Part shown: piece by piece, positions 36,701-49,900 of the stretch | Layout: the number at the start of each line of letters is the position of its first letter | Position numbering within the stretch: the stretch's first letter is position 1 | Assembly (NCBI GenBank): GCA_008694505.1 | Contig: VZDJ01007755.1 | Location: 11,926,596-11,990,595 of the forward strand | Source: Cyanoderma ruficeps | Lineage: Eukaryota; Chordata; Aves; Passeriformes; Timaliidae | Direction: 5' to 3' | Length of the DNA: 64,000 nucleotides | Notes under the pieces: model-generated | What the model was told of the DNA's origin: nothing | What the model saw: only the letters and a program-made list of their open reading frames with translations | Databases searched by the model: none | Made by a program: the position numbers and the translations under genes

Positions 36701-39700
36701 TTTTACATCTAGCAGATCATTTAATTAATTCATATTTCTCTCTCTGTCTCTGATCATATACTACAATAGAACACTTGAAAATAAAAAAAGCATAAGGTGC
36801 TCTGAGGGATTTCTAGGTCTCCTGACATGGTCATTTTCAAGATAATGTTAGGAGACAATAGAAAGCATAATCATTAACTACCTGGTAGTGTTGTCAGACC
36901 TTCTGTTCTCTTGGGTTAATATATGATTCAATCAGCACAAATGGAGGTCTTCAATATGCCTTTTTACTGGGATTAAATTCTGGATACATTTTGACATCCA
37001 TACAGACTTCAAACAAATCCAGTGATCTACGTGCATAATATGGTAATTGTGATAGACTGAAATTGAAAAAGATATTGGTAATTACATGTGGTGAAAATGG
37101 TTAATGCTGATGACCTGACAGTTATTAGTTGCTTTATTAGTTTTATTGCTGTTAATCAGTGAAATTGCGCAATGCTAATGACAAAACTCCTCCTTGCTTA
37201 AATCTTACCTATGCCTTATCTTAAGATACACAGAGAAAGTAAAAATGAAATGTATAGTGTTTTACATTGCAAATGTAGCACAGCTGGCTGGCATTTTTGG
37301 CATGATATATGTGCAGATACAGCACAAACCAGCCAAAATCAGCACAAAGCCCAGGGTTGCATACATTGCAGGCAAACAATGAACCATCACTTTATGGTGT
37401 GACTCCAAGGCCTCTGAAAATTACTGCGTTTTATCCTACAGTTTCCTTTCTTTAGCCCACCCTTTCTTAAAATATGCTCTATTAAATGGGCATGGATTTC
37501 TATTAGCAGTGCTCCAGGAAGCAACAGAAAAGCTGCACCCTGTGCGAATTTGCTTTGTCTTACTGCTATTTTGATCTATATCAAAATATGGTTCGTGCCT
37601 GAGCACCAAAATATGGTGCTGGAGGACTGCAGCCATAAAACCTGCCCGGTGCTCCCTTGGCACTGACCTGCTGGACCACCACCACAGGCTGAGAAAGCCA
37701 CTCACTGCAGTCTGTCTTTGCTGCTTTGACTAATTGTGGCGTAGATAGTTGTCAACAGGATTGAAAGAAAGAGCATCAATTCATTTTCCTAGGTTACTGA
37801 AGTACAGGCAGACAACAAGTTGTGGTCACTTCTGACACAACTCCAGTGACCTGGAGTCTAAAGGTAATGCACCCTATTACCGGCCCACATCTGACCACTG
37901 CCCTGCAAGCAAGGGGAAAGCAGATGTCTCATTAGCTGCCATCCTTAAGTGGCTTTTGTCATCATGACAACTTTGAAGTAACATACACTGGGCAGGGACA
38001 CACACACAAAGCCCCCAATGGCCAAAGGAACTGCCAGCCAGTTTAAATGCAGCAAGGGAAGACACCAGTGTTTAGAAAAAGCAAAGTGCAAACTGCATAG
38101 AAATATTTTTTTCAGCTTTGTGAAAAATTAGGAGGTAAGGCTTGCACTCAGTTATCACAAATTATTGTGATACTTTACAGTGCATTGTGCTTCCACTAAG
38201 TGTGGACTAAAGCAAGCAAGCTGCAGAAAAATTTTGGGCAATGCTCTACACCCACAAATTTTTAAGTTGTATAGTTAGTGCAAAGCCTACCTGACAAGTA
38301 ACCTACCCTCTCTCCCAAAATCTAAGTTAACTGATACTCTAGAAATGTGTATGTCCCTACAGATGTCTCACTTGGCTGCTTAGAAAATATTCTTCATATC
38401 ACTGAAAATCACTCTTTTAAGCCAAGGGAATAATTTACTGGGGCTGAGATACCTTTCTCTTCTGTCAATAAGAAGGAAGGCAGGTGAAGCAGAAGCTGGC
38501 ACTGAGCTGGTCTCAGGATCCCCTGGTACCATGTGTATTCCAAAGCTGAAGTGACTCACACCCAGCTCATGACAGAGCAGCCAGGGCACAACAAGGGCTA
38601 GAGGGTCCATCACAGGAGTGGACAAGCTGGAGGATGAGGACAACCACAGCATGAGCTGTGCCCTCAGCAGTGGGGTGCAGGCCCACAGGGTCTGGCTATG
38701 GTGGGCAAGAGCCAGATCTGTTTGACAGCACCAGACAAGGCAAGTGGAGAGTCTGGCTTTGGAGTCTAGCTGGGGAGATTTGGGCACCTGATCTGGCCTT
38801 TGCCAAATTCTTTCCCCACCAGAAGATGCTGTTGTGTATGATGTTCATGCTGTTGTGTATAATGCTGAGGTTCACAGTAGTTGGGCCAGTTGTTCTTCTG
38901 GCTCCAGAGAGGGAGTGGCCGTGTGTGCTCTGGGAGGAAGAGCTATCAGCAAGGAAGGAAATTAATGATGGAGTTGTTCTGGGACCAGACTTAATGCTGC
39001 TGTGCCCTGGTAGAAGTGCAAGGCAGGAGGTAGAGCAGCCCAGTGTTGACATCAGACTGGGAGGTCCTGCCAACAGGGTGAGGGCTGGGATATTATGTGA
39101 AGGCATAATGCATGAGCATGAGGACCAGTGGGGTAGGAATGGAAATTCATCTAACAGCAAAGGGACAGTCTCTGTGTTTCACGATTAATCATGGAAATGT
39201 CTTTGAGTTCATCAGCTGTGAATGACAGAGGTGGAGTAAGTCTTGGTTTTATTAGTCACAAGGTGACAATGAGCCACTGAGATGTGTTGGCTGTGAAGAT
39301 AAAAAGGGTGACCACAAAATCTATTAAGTAGAGTACTTCGTACAGACAGCAAGGCTTATTAATGCTATCACAGAAATCTCTGGAGAGATCTCATCCCTGC
39401 TGCCTTATACCAGTCACTTTCGGCCAGGAAAGACATGGCCAGCCTGGAGCAGAGTCAAAGGTGATGGCTGGAGGCAGTCACTCTCCTGTGAGGGAATATG
39501 CTCAAGAGTAATTAGCTCAGCAGAAGACTGTAGAGCTTATATTATTGCTCTTCATAAGTAATTCAGAAGAGTTAGCAGCAGGAAGGGAAATGGGCCATTT
39601 ATGTTAAGCTAAAGAGCAGTTTTGGCACAAGAATGAGTGGTGTGAGAGGCTGTGGGGATCCCACTGTGCCAGCAAAGAAGCTGAAGGAAGTGAGAAATAC

Positions 39701-42331
39701 CATTAACCTTCCTGGCCGTCCTTGGCTGTGGGCTGATAAACCAGCCCAGCAGCAGAGGACCTGGTGGGCTTTAAAAGGGGACTTAAGAGGTTAATGACAA
39801 GTTCAGTGGAAGAGAGAATTCAGTTCTGGGTAGCTAGGAGCTTTGGGCTGGGGAAATTAGTGGGTAATACAAGCTGATGTTTGCTTTCCTAATAATGTAT
39901 GGCTATTGTGAAATGCTGAGGAGTTTGGGGTATTGCAAAGGGTGAAACTCAGTTTGGTCAGTACTGAAAAATGAGGTTATAAAGCTGAAGCAGGAGTCCC
40001 CCCTAAGCACAGTCTTCTTGTTTGAAGCTGGGTCTTCTGCCCCTGTGCCTAGTGAATGAATTTTTGAAAGGGTGGGGGAAATGCAAATGGCAAAATGAGC
40101 ATATATGTTGAGATCAAGGAAGAAAAGTTCTTTATTTGCATTTTCAAGTTTAAAGTTACTGTGAGCAAAGTGCACTCTAGCTATTGGTAGCCTCAGGCAT
40201 ATAGAGACTTGAATTCTTTCATCTTCCTTGTCAGAAACTACCTGGACAGGTTCTTTACCGGAAGATGAAAAGATCTGTTGTAGAGTAGCAGAGGACAACA
40301 TACACTCTGCACACCTGTGTGCTCCCTACAGATATGTACACTTCCAGCCTCCAGAAGAACCATTCCTTTTCCCTCTTTGCTGGCAAAGTCCTCATTAGCA
40401 CCAAAGTTGAGGCGTGTTTATGATGGGGAGTTTTGTACCTCTCCAAGCTGTGGGGATCTGAAACTGTGAAGTTGTTAAAAGGTGAACCCAGGTGTCCCTG
40501 TGCCCTTTTTGACTAATATTCTAATACCTTTTGAATGCCTCCTTAGCTGCTTTTGGAGGTGTCCAAGGCAACATTTGTACTTATGGAAGTGCCCTCCAGG
40601 CACGTGCCACAGAACAAGCATCAGATATATTGGTTTTTTCAAGCTTACCACCATTACACACAAAATACCCTTCAGGATTATAAAGATTGCTTATTCGAAA
40701 TCAACAGAGCTCCCTTGAGCTGCCAAAAGCCTCTGTGGTGGAAAGAAAGCTGTTCTCTCTACCAACAGCTCAGCCTCCATGTTGCAGGGCAGAGCTGGTT
40801 TTCAAAAGTTTGGTGTTTGCTGCCATGGAGGTGGTGCAAGACACGTGCAGACATCTTTTCTCTATGTTAATGGAGAAGTTCTTTTTGCCTTTGATTGGTC
40901 TGTGAAAGTGCAGGTCCACTGACTGGATCTGCTGTTTCCTGCTATGGCTGCATTATGGTTCATATGACTCTGGGAAGCAGAGATCCCAAGTAGCAAAAGC
41001 TACCTCAGGGGAAAAACCAAATCAGACACATCCTGGTAATGACCCCCCACCCTCCTTGTCACACACTCATTTTTACAACAGAAAATCAAAAGTCAAAGAG
41101 CAAGACCAAGTGTAAAACTTCGTGGCATTAAATCAGGGAAGGCAGTAACCATCCTGGCATCTCTGGCTGCCTTCTGAAAGCAAATACTTGCTCTTGCTTA
41201 ACACTGCTAGCCTGAATGTAAGATGCCAGTATTGAAGATTAGCTTGGTATGTTGGCACAGAAAATGTTCTGACACAGGAAGACAGGGTGGGAGAGTGACA
41301 GCAGGTGATCAAGGACAATCCGCCCTGGTGAATGAGCATTAAAGGCTGACGGAGAAGCATGGACTTGGGAGGGGTGGGGGAGGAAGGAGCTTGAAGAAAC
41401 ACTGATTGAGGTCAAGAAGATTTTCCTTTCAAAAGGAGAGAGACAGAGGAACATTAAACAGGTAATGAGAAAGTAAATGGAGGAAAGCTACTGCACAGTA
41501 CAGCTGCATGATAATCAGGAGAGGTTATACATGTATTCCCTAGCTATTCACACTGATCAGCCCAGGGACCTGGATCATGATGATATCTGAGCATACAACA
41601 ATAAAAGATTTCCCAGGTGATTGTAGGCATGATCCAAAATGAACTACCTGCAGCTCTGTGGCCATGTATACCAAATAAGATACCCAGGAGTTCAAAGGCA
41701 TACCCTGGACCCTGTCTGCCTCTGTTCTTTGGGAAGCTGAGGGAATGTTATTTACAGAATATAATCTTGTGAAAATCGAGGTCTATAGAGCTCTCCTTTT
41801 TAGGGACAAATAACTTCCACTGAGATCAACAGGACCCACTCATAAGCGGTCTGAATTGAAAACCTTTAAAACAAGGGAGAGTTCTAAGTCCTTCTGTTTG
41901 CTTCAACTATGCTTTTTTCTCCATAATTTCTGAGCTAAGAAAACAAGATCTCTGCTATCTCAGGTCTGGAGAGAAGTGACATTTCTATTATGTTTCAAAA
42001 TTTCAAAAATAGAATCAGTTTTTCAGTATTAAGACAAAAACCCCCAAACCTTGTAATCTATACTTCCTAATTACTACCTTTTGGATTAGGCAGGACTAAG
42101 ATACAGTTGTTAAAACCATTGTTTGTGTTAGAAACCTCCCAGTGCTTCAATGTGAAAGTAGGCTGCCCTAGAATATGTGCCTGCATCCTCTCATCTGCAC
42201 CATCATACTACAGCAGAGTCTGGCAAATTAAATTTACCTGAGTGTCCTGTTTTCTCCCAAAGAGAAGAGAAATTTGTTTGCCTCTTGCCCTGGGCTTTCT
42301 CATGTTGTTCAGAAAGCTCCTGTGCACCAGC
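33783..42331. other. Long non-coding stretch, no gene seen; CNE-like block 36840-37190
   Basis: About 8.5 kb without a recognisable gene or transposon. The block around 36840-37190 is AT-rich with many ATTA/TAAT cores and feels conserved. ATTAATCATCA near 35878 and TATTATTGCTCTTCATAAG near 39539 are similar in character. TTCCACTGAGATCAACAGGACCCAC at 41814-41838 resembles the same old amniote repeat as at 32242. Overlapping open frames at 38658-39188 (+, 176 codons) and 38696-39160 (-, 154 codons) mirror each other and lack domains, so I do not call them genes. A 21-base near-duplication lies at 38825-38866. Confidence 0.4.
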
Positions 42332-42526
42332 ACGGTCTGGATGAGAGCGTTGTGAAGGCGGGCCAGCTGCCAGGAAAGCTGCCTCCAGCCCTGCTGCTCT
42401 CATTCCTGAGCTGTCAGCTCTGCTCTTCCAGGGGAGCGGAGCCGTCGGGGGCAGCCGCAGCCGCACCACTGCGCTGCCCCTGTGGAATCACAGCACATCC
42501 CGCTCGGGGGCTGGCAGGAGCGCCCT
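42332..42526. other. Isolated CpG-rich patch
   Basis: About 195 bp contain more than ten CpG (for example GGAGCGGAGCCGTCGG and CAGCCGCAGCCGCACC), while neighbouring DNA has almost none. It is about the lower limit for a CpG island. It could be the promoter of an unseen transcript, a GC-biased recombination or gene-conversion patch, or a fragment of a GC-rich repeat. I see no open frame with a domain. Confidence 0.45.
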
Positions 42527-42829
42527 ACTAAATGAGTGCCACTCATGTGGCTTTTCCTGCCAGTGTGTGGTAATGTATTCCACACCCCCATCAGGTGCTT
42601 CCAAATAGGGAAAGAGTTTCAGTTTACCTTTAGACATTTTTGGAAGTTTAACTAGCAAGTTCTGTGTTTTTCTCATTGTAATTGGCTCAGTGCCAGCACA
42701 GGAGCATGGATTAGGCTCCAAGAGTGTAATTTAAAGCCTGTTGTTCATTTCATTGGCCCAAGAGCCAAAAAGCCCACCTAAACTGTTAAGTACTAAAGAG
42801 AGAGAATAAAGAAGTTCCAGGCCTGTTGA

Positions 42830-43300
42830 GGTGTTGTAGCAGGTAGGAGACTTGCCTCTATACTGTGCTCGGCTTTGCCTTAGTTTTTGTATTATTTTCT
42901 TTCTTTATTAAAACTTTTTTTTATTTTTCAAGACACACTCGATCACGCCATCTTGCTAATTGATTTTTGTCACTTCTCTGCCAGGGTGGACCCTCAGAGG
43001 TATGGGTTTGTCACCCTGATTTTTCAGCCTACTGATGTTTTACACTTCTGTACTAAAGTTTCTCACGCATTGTAACATAAATAAAGAGTGATGTTTAGTA
43101 AAATATGCATTCCTTCCTGGGGGAAGGACAAATTGATGGACTTCTAGTTTGACCTGTGGGGTCAGAGAAGTGTCAACCTCGTCCCCCAGTCGCTGGTCAG
43201 AGTCGAAACCCTATTTAAACCCAAAACCCCAAATAAACATTCTTCTTTCTTGTCTCACAACCTGATAGTGTGAGTGTCCTTCTTTCGTGTCCATTTAGCA
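42830..43300 (+). mobile_element. Probable ERV-type LTR (solo), + strand
   Basis: The end of this segment has LTR architecture. A TATTTAA box (43212-43218) is followed about 20 bp later by AATAAA (43232-43237), then a T/C-rich and GTGAGTGTCC stretch and a CA-containing end near 43300. Upstream are the blocks CCTTCCTGGGGGAAGGACA (43110) and GACCTGTGGGGTCAGAG (43151), which I associate with bird LTRs. No internal viral coding sequence adjoins it. I could not fix the 5' TG or find a target-site duplication, so both limits are soft. The alternative is an unrelated low-copy promoter-like sequence. Confidence 0.45.
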
Positions 43301-46300
43301 ACCTGGGTAAAATCCATACCAGTGTGTAACCCTGCTCTGCCTTAAACCTGTGCCTTTCTGAAGCGCCAGCGCTGGCTTGGTTGGATCCATCCCTGCTGCT
43401 GTTAGTGGTGCAGGTGGAAGGGTGGGAAAGAGCCTGAAGCTGATCCAGAAGAAGGCCTGCATTGGTAGTGCTTTTCCTGTCTATGTGATGTGGGAATTGT
43501 AAGGATGCCAGCAATTCTGCTCTTTTTCAACATCTTCTAGCGAAAGAGACTTCTGCTTTCTGTTCCAGTTGAAATGCTTCCACTGGTTTCTCTTGGTTCC
43601 ACCTGAAAAACAGGCTTTAGATCAGAGCCTTTGGGCAACTGATTCCATGGACATGTTACTGATCTCTGGAGCCATAGTTCACCAGTGGAAACCCAAGGAA
43701 GGTTCCAATGGAATGTCATCTGTGAAAGGTGAACTCGACCTGAAAATACATCTCAGCTTCAAATATCAAAATTAGCAGAAATGGTTTAACTTCCTCCACA
43801 GATACTCTGGCATGGTCAAGAAAAAGCGGTGTGGGAGGCAGTAGCCAGGGCGTTCTGAACGCTCAGAGCCTTCCTCAATTCTCCACCTTCTCCATTTTAG
43901 TAGACCCTTGTCCAGCTGCTGCCACCTCCCCATGACACTAAAATGACTCTAGTCATACCAATCATGGTTTTAAACTGGGAATACTTGTATTTCCACAGAA
44001 GTGCCTCATATCAAGGAGTGGGTGCAGATTAGCATGAATCCAACAATGGCCTCACAACTCCTGGAGATCGTCCAGGACTGAAAACTCCTAATAGGATAAG
44101 CTGCACACACTTCATTCTTCCTCTGCATTATTGTAGCACACAGCACCATGACCAGACTGGAGGATCTGCTTCATATACTGTACAGAGCCCCAAACCACAA
44201 TATTTCTATTCAAAGTCCACTATGTGGGACTATGTCTCAAACATAAAATCAGGCTGACAATATTTCTGGTTAGTGCAATTATGCTTCAAAGGATACTAAA
44301 CTTTTTTTTTTTTTGCATTTTAGAAAAAAAATTTAATCCAACTAGAAGAATGATATGTCCTACCTTGAAGAAAGGAATCACTGATTAACTTTTGGCATAT
44401 ATAAACCCCTGTCAGTTTCTGATAAGAGTCACTATACTTCACACAGAAATCACTGCTGAAAATCAGAAGACCAAATTACTTTTCCATGTAGAGGTAATAA
44501 GTGCATTTCATGATGGGCAGAAAAACCTGTTAGGACATTTCTGGTTCTGGGAATTTGCAGGCTAAGGAATTAGCAGAGACATAAAATGAAGACTCTTTGC
44601 TAGGATAAAAAACTTAAGTTACTTTTACCAATATGCAATGTGATGGACTCAGCAGCTGCTTTACTTGGGATTGGATTCCCTATAGGTTAAAGCTGCTTTT
44701 GGTGCTCCTGTTTTATCAATTAGCTTGGAGGGTATTTTTTTCAGAATGAGAAATTTGCATTTAGATGTTCCAGGGTTAATGCAGCTACTTCAATCTACTT
44801 CAATCTTGACATCCACTGTAGCAGGCTGGGGCTGTGCAGGAAGGCAGGGACGCACCAAAGGCTGCTCTGTGTCCTACACTGCCCCTTCTCTTCACACAGG
44901 AAGAAGTCAGTCAGGAGTTCCTTTCTAACCTGGGACACAAATGGCTGATCAAGTGAGCTCCAAGCCCTTGCCCAAGAAGCCTGTATGGGGTGGCATTTTC
45001 TCTCCTCTGTGCTGAACATAGACCATGGAAACTACAGTGCAGCTTGTTCCAGGGACAGTATTTAACTTGTAGGTTTATTGTACAGAACAGAATGACTATT
45101 AATTGATTTCTTTCAGTGTCCTACAAGTCTCTCCAGCCAGGTGCTGAGACATTTTGTGGGCTGAACATGAATGTACCCCTTTGCCCCCAGGGGGTATACC
45201 CCCAAACTCCAGTCTTGCCTGTAAACACGATGGACTGCCAACCTTAGGAAGTCAGTGGGGCAGCTTATGTTTATGTATTCACAACTATGGATGAGTCCTC
45301 AGGTTTGCAGGATCTGGCTCTTCTTTTTTCCCCTCTTTCTTTCAACTTGCTGTTTCATTGGAAGTCTTTATATGTGTGGTAGGCTGCTTTTCCTTACCCT
45401 GTTTAGACAAGACCCCTGAAATACGGCTGAGTTTGGGAGTGCAGTGACTTCAAGTCAGCTCTGTGCAAACACGGGGATGGTTTAGCTTTCCTGGAAGTAC
45501 TGGGATCTCTTGTGCTTTGCCCCAACATTGCTGTTCACCTTCCTAGGAAGCAGTGCTCTCCTTTAATTTCTGGCTTTTACCAGGGAAACTGTTGATCAAA
45601 CTGGAAGCTCAGATTTATCAGATACTGATCAGAATCACATTCACTGAAGACAAGAGTATTTTGATCAAAAGCATTGGGAATTTTACCTGGAATTCAATGC
45701 ACACATGGTCTCTGAAGCCAAAGATTTTCACTGAGTTTTATCATGGAGTATAAACAGCCTTTGACTGTAATTGTTTTACTAATTTGCAGTCATGTCTTTT
45801 CCATACATGGACAAGATTTCCAAGTAAGGGTAGGTTATTGAGATCAGATTCTTGCAATGATTATGCTGCTGGTTACTTTCTTGATTACAGCATGCAGCCT
45901 TTTTTCTCTTCACTCCTCAAAGGGTCTTAGTTCTAATAGAGGCCCTTTTGTACTGAAACAGTAAATTATTCTATCATCTGTTGTTCACTTATTTATATTG
46001 TTAATTATTTTCAGGCATATTTTTCTTTTTTGCTTGAACACTTCATTCTGTAATTTGCTTGCAAAGTTAGCAAACTAAAGTTTTAACCTTTGAGCTGAAA
46101 AATAGAAATCCAATGTCCTGAAAGTTAAAAAAATAAGGCATTTAAAAATTTGTTTGATATTTAGAGATAATAAAGTCAAGAAATTGGAGAATAATTACAG
46201 CTCTTAAAATTAGGCTTTAAATTTTCTTTGTTGAGTTAGAAATATTACAGAGATTTCCTTGATTTTTGTTCATGTTTGTAACGCACATCCTGTGCATTAA

Positions 46301-46555
46301 AATGGAGCCAAATATAAGTTTTATACTCAGAGTAAAAAAATAGGGCTCATACTTACAGGATGGACAGTCACATGTTAGGAAACAGCAGCATGCAAGAATA
46401 TGTGAGGGTTCTAAGAAACAGACAAGGTAATAGGATCTCCCAGTGCCCAGCCTTGGTGATGGACACTGTGTATGAACTGCCAGCTTACAAAGAGAAGGGA
46501 TTTTACCATTAAATGGGGCATTGGGACCACTGTTGTTGAAATAGTACAGGTCATT
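43301..46555. other. Non-coding DNA, no gene seen
   Basis: Unique-looking sequence with a T13 run near 44302-44314 and a 10-mer duplicated near 44783-44805 (CTACTTCAAT twice). No exon, RNA gene or transposon is recognised. Open frames are at most 99 codons and without domains. Confidence 0.45.
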
Positions 46556-46960
46556 CTCCTGATGGTACTTTAAGAATGAAAATGAAGGAAACAAACAGAA
46601 GTCCAGAAGAGAAAAGGATGAAGATGGAACCTGGACAAATGTTTTGAAAGCTGGAGGAAATGCCTGGCAGTGACAGATTTCGAGAACTCCATCTGCTTAG
46701 CTTAGCGAAGAGAAGACTGAGAAGTAATTTGTTATCACTGAAAAGTACCTTCACAGAGAAGGAACACAAATCTGAAAGGATTTAACCTAGCTGAGGAGGC
46801 AAGAGAAGGAATGAGGCTGGCAGAACATGAGAAGTCAATAACAGTTAAAACTAAAATCAGGCATGCTATTAATGTTGCAGAAAATTGTTGGAAGAAAGAG
46901 CTGAGAGGAATAGTTGATTCTTTATCCCTGTGTGTCTTCAGTCTTGTCTAGAAGATAAGG
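46556..46960 (+). repeat. Ancient CR1/L3-type LINE fragment, + strand
   Basis: The segment TGCTTAGCTTAGCGAAGAGAAGACTGAGAAG near 46694-46724 matches the L-F-S-L-..-K-R-R-L-R block of CR1/L3. About 46845-46960 follows the expected later blocks (GTTGGAAGAAAGAGCTGAGAGGAATAG, then GATTCTTTATCCCTG). Divergence is high and no frame is open. Both limits are estimates, and the assignment rests on order of short matches. Confidence 0.5.
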
Positions 46961-49900
46961 TTCAGTTAATCATCAGTAATTTTGTGCAGTTCAGCCTCAC
47001 TGGACAACAGTTCTCTCTCCTACCAGGGGTCAGCCTACACAAACCAGGTTTCTGGTGCTAAACTTTATGTTACAAATGAAGTGCTGCTTAAATTGGAAGT
47101 GAGTCCCATAGTTTGAGGCCTCTTTTGTAATATCCTATTGTCTCAAAGAGCAATTACAGGAAATATTTTTTTCTTCTTCTATGCTTTTTCAGCTTTTCCA
47201 GTGCTAAAATAGGAGTGGACAATGTCACAAGTTTCAAGTCTTGATGTTTAGGTCTAGTGTAGTTTAAGATCCTTGGGCAAATGGCTGAAGTACTAAAAGG
47301 ATAAACGGATACTTCTGCCTTGGATAAAAGGCCAAACTATTTTAAAAATTCATATTTGCATTAATATAAATCTATGTGTATCCCCATCTGCAGTGAAGCA
47401 GAAGAAAGACTGAATATTTGCTGCCTGAGGTCTTAAGCTGAATATCAGCAGGTTACCACTCATGGGGAAATGAGGTACCCCAATCTGTCGGTATGTCAGG
47501 CAGTGATTTTCATCCATAAGAATAATCACAGAAATAGGGTAAACCACTACTGAAAATTATTCTTTCACCACCCTATTCCTAGGGAACACAGTTTTACAAA
47601 GTCCTTGTAAAAAAAGTTTATGTAGCATTACTTACCTATTACAACTGCTGTCTGAGACCATTGTTTCTCAGAGAACAGTGACTATGAGATCTGTCATCAG
47701 GGAATTGCCACAATAGAGACTTTATGTGCCAGACTTGCCACTGAAGTATTCTTGGCTGCTTACTCTGGTCTCAAGTGCTGGTCTCATTCGAGTCTTAGAT
47801 AACTCAAGAGCTAAGAGCTATGAAGGTATTTTCCATTTCACTCTGATGACGTGGTCTTGAGAGGGAATATTCCTCAGGGAGAGGTGGAATCATGACTACA
47901 GTTCATAGGTGGACGTTTATTGCTTTTGGTTTATTGAGGTAGGAGTTCCCGCCTACGCTCCAGTCAAGCACACAGAAACCATGGCATAGTAGGATATTCT
48001 TGTAGAAAATGCTCTTGCTTTTGAGTTCTTATAAAAAGAGATATGCTAAAAAGGGTATTACTGGTCTATTGTATGAAAAGAAGCTTGTTCTGCAGTCATC
48101 CTTGAACAGGCTGCAGATTGTGATATTGTCTATATATATATATATTTTAACCAGAATAATGTGCATGCAGTCATTGACTTTGCTAGTGAGCCGGGTGATT
48201 TTCCTGGGCTTCACAAGCACAAGGTGATCAGATGTATTGCAGAACATGTTTTTCCCCCCTTGGTTTTTCCTGTGCCCATTGTTTTTAAACTAACTCAGGA
48301 AGTGAAAAAAGTACATAAAATTTCTCAATTACTTTAAATGTGTGGTTTAAAATTGTGGACGTTAATAATCATGTGTGTTTAAAAGTTTATTTTATCACCA
48401 TCTTGAAGCTTGAGCCTCTGGATATCACTTGAATTGGGCTGGTAGTAGCTTTGTGAGGAGGAGCTTCCTCTGACACATTTACCTGTGGACGCCAGAAAAA
48501 AGGCAGGTTGAGCAGACAGGCACTGCCTGGTACTTAAGAGTCATTTGAAAACCTGGTGCAGAGGAAAATCTCAGGTTGGGCCCTCCTTGTTTCTCAATTA
48601 GCTAAATTTCATTTGCTTCATAAAATGTAGTCCTTACAATTCTGGGGCAGATAAATTGCATCAGTTGAGGTGCCTTGGGGAAGTGTTTCTCAATGGCCCA
48701 GATTTGTCTCAGCAGATAGCTGGAGGTGTTTGCAACTTGCTGGGTGAACTGCTCATGCCTTGTGTGTTCAGGAGGCTTCTGTGCAGCACAATTAGAGTCT
48801 TGTACTGAGCATGAGGCAAAGGACAGCTGCTGAGAAACATGTGGCTGAGGCCAGTTCAACAGGCAAGAGGTTTCTGGTAAGGCCTTAAATACTCATTGGT
48901 GATTAGGTATGAAAGTTGGATTTTATGGTCATGTCCCTAATTTTGTTTTATTGCATTAGGAAAGACTAAGAAGTTGTTATGAATTTTCTGATCTATTTCA
49001 TGGCATTCATAAAAATCTAAATTAATCATGTTTTAAACCTCCAAGACTCACATTTGCAGTGTTTTGCTTCATCTTTATTTTTCTAGCCATAGGGAACTCT
49101 CGGTCCAAGGTTCCCAAGAGGACCCCAGCCATGCAAAGATTTTCAAAACAGATATTAATATTGCAGCTGAAAGGCAAGATGAGAATTGGAATGCTCTGGA
49201 TGCTTGTTCTAGCTCTGATGGATTAGTAGAACTGGAGAGGTTACTTCTATTAATGCTTTGGTACTTCAATAATACTAATTTCCCTGCCTGTAAAATGACC
49301 TCTCAGGCTGCTATTCAAATCAAGGTGCAGAATTTTGAAAGCTAACAGGAATATTTGCAAAACATGTTATAGATTCCAGGCACCATCCTTCCCCTCCCTC
49401 TCCATTTCACAAAACAGGAACCACTTCAGTACTACTAATACCCAGTAGGAACCCAGTGAGTTCAACTCCAGAAAGGTTTGAATAATTCAGTGCCATTTGC
49501 TATGTGAACACAAACTGTGACTGTGGAAGGTCTGATCCATAAGCAGCCTTGACTGTTCCTCCTCTTCCCCTTACAAAATTGCCACATTTGGATAAACTTG
49601 CTGCATTTCCTGATCAGAGTGAAAGCAGCCAGGTAGCATGAGGTGAACGTCTGTGGCCAGTGGTACTTCATTAGCTTCTGCTCACCAGTATAGTTTTCAG
49701 CAAATTGCCCTCTTCTGGTTTCCTGGAAATGCTGTAGGTATATGCAACATGCATGTGAGTGTTTTAGAAGTTGAAACCATATTATTAGGCTTTTTATTAA
49801 ATTAATTTGTGGTTTGCCCATGACAAATGCATGCTTTCCTCACTTCAGATGAGAGTGCTTGCAGTGTGTGCAGCCAGAGCCATTGCTAACAAAAACCAAA

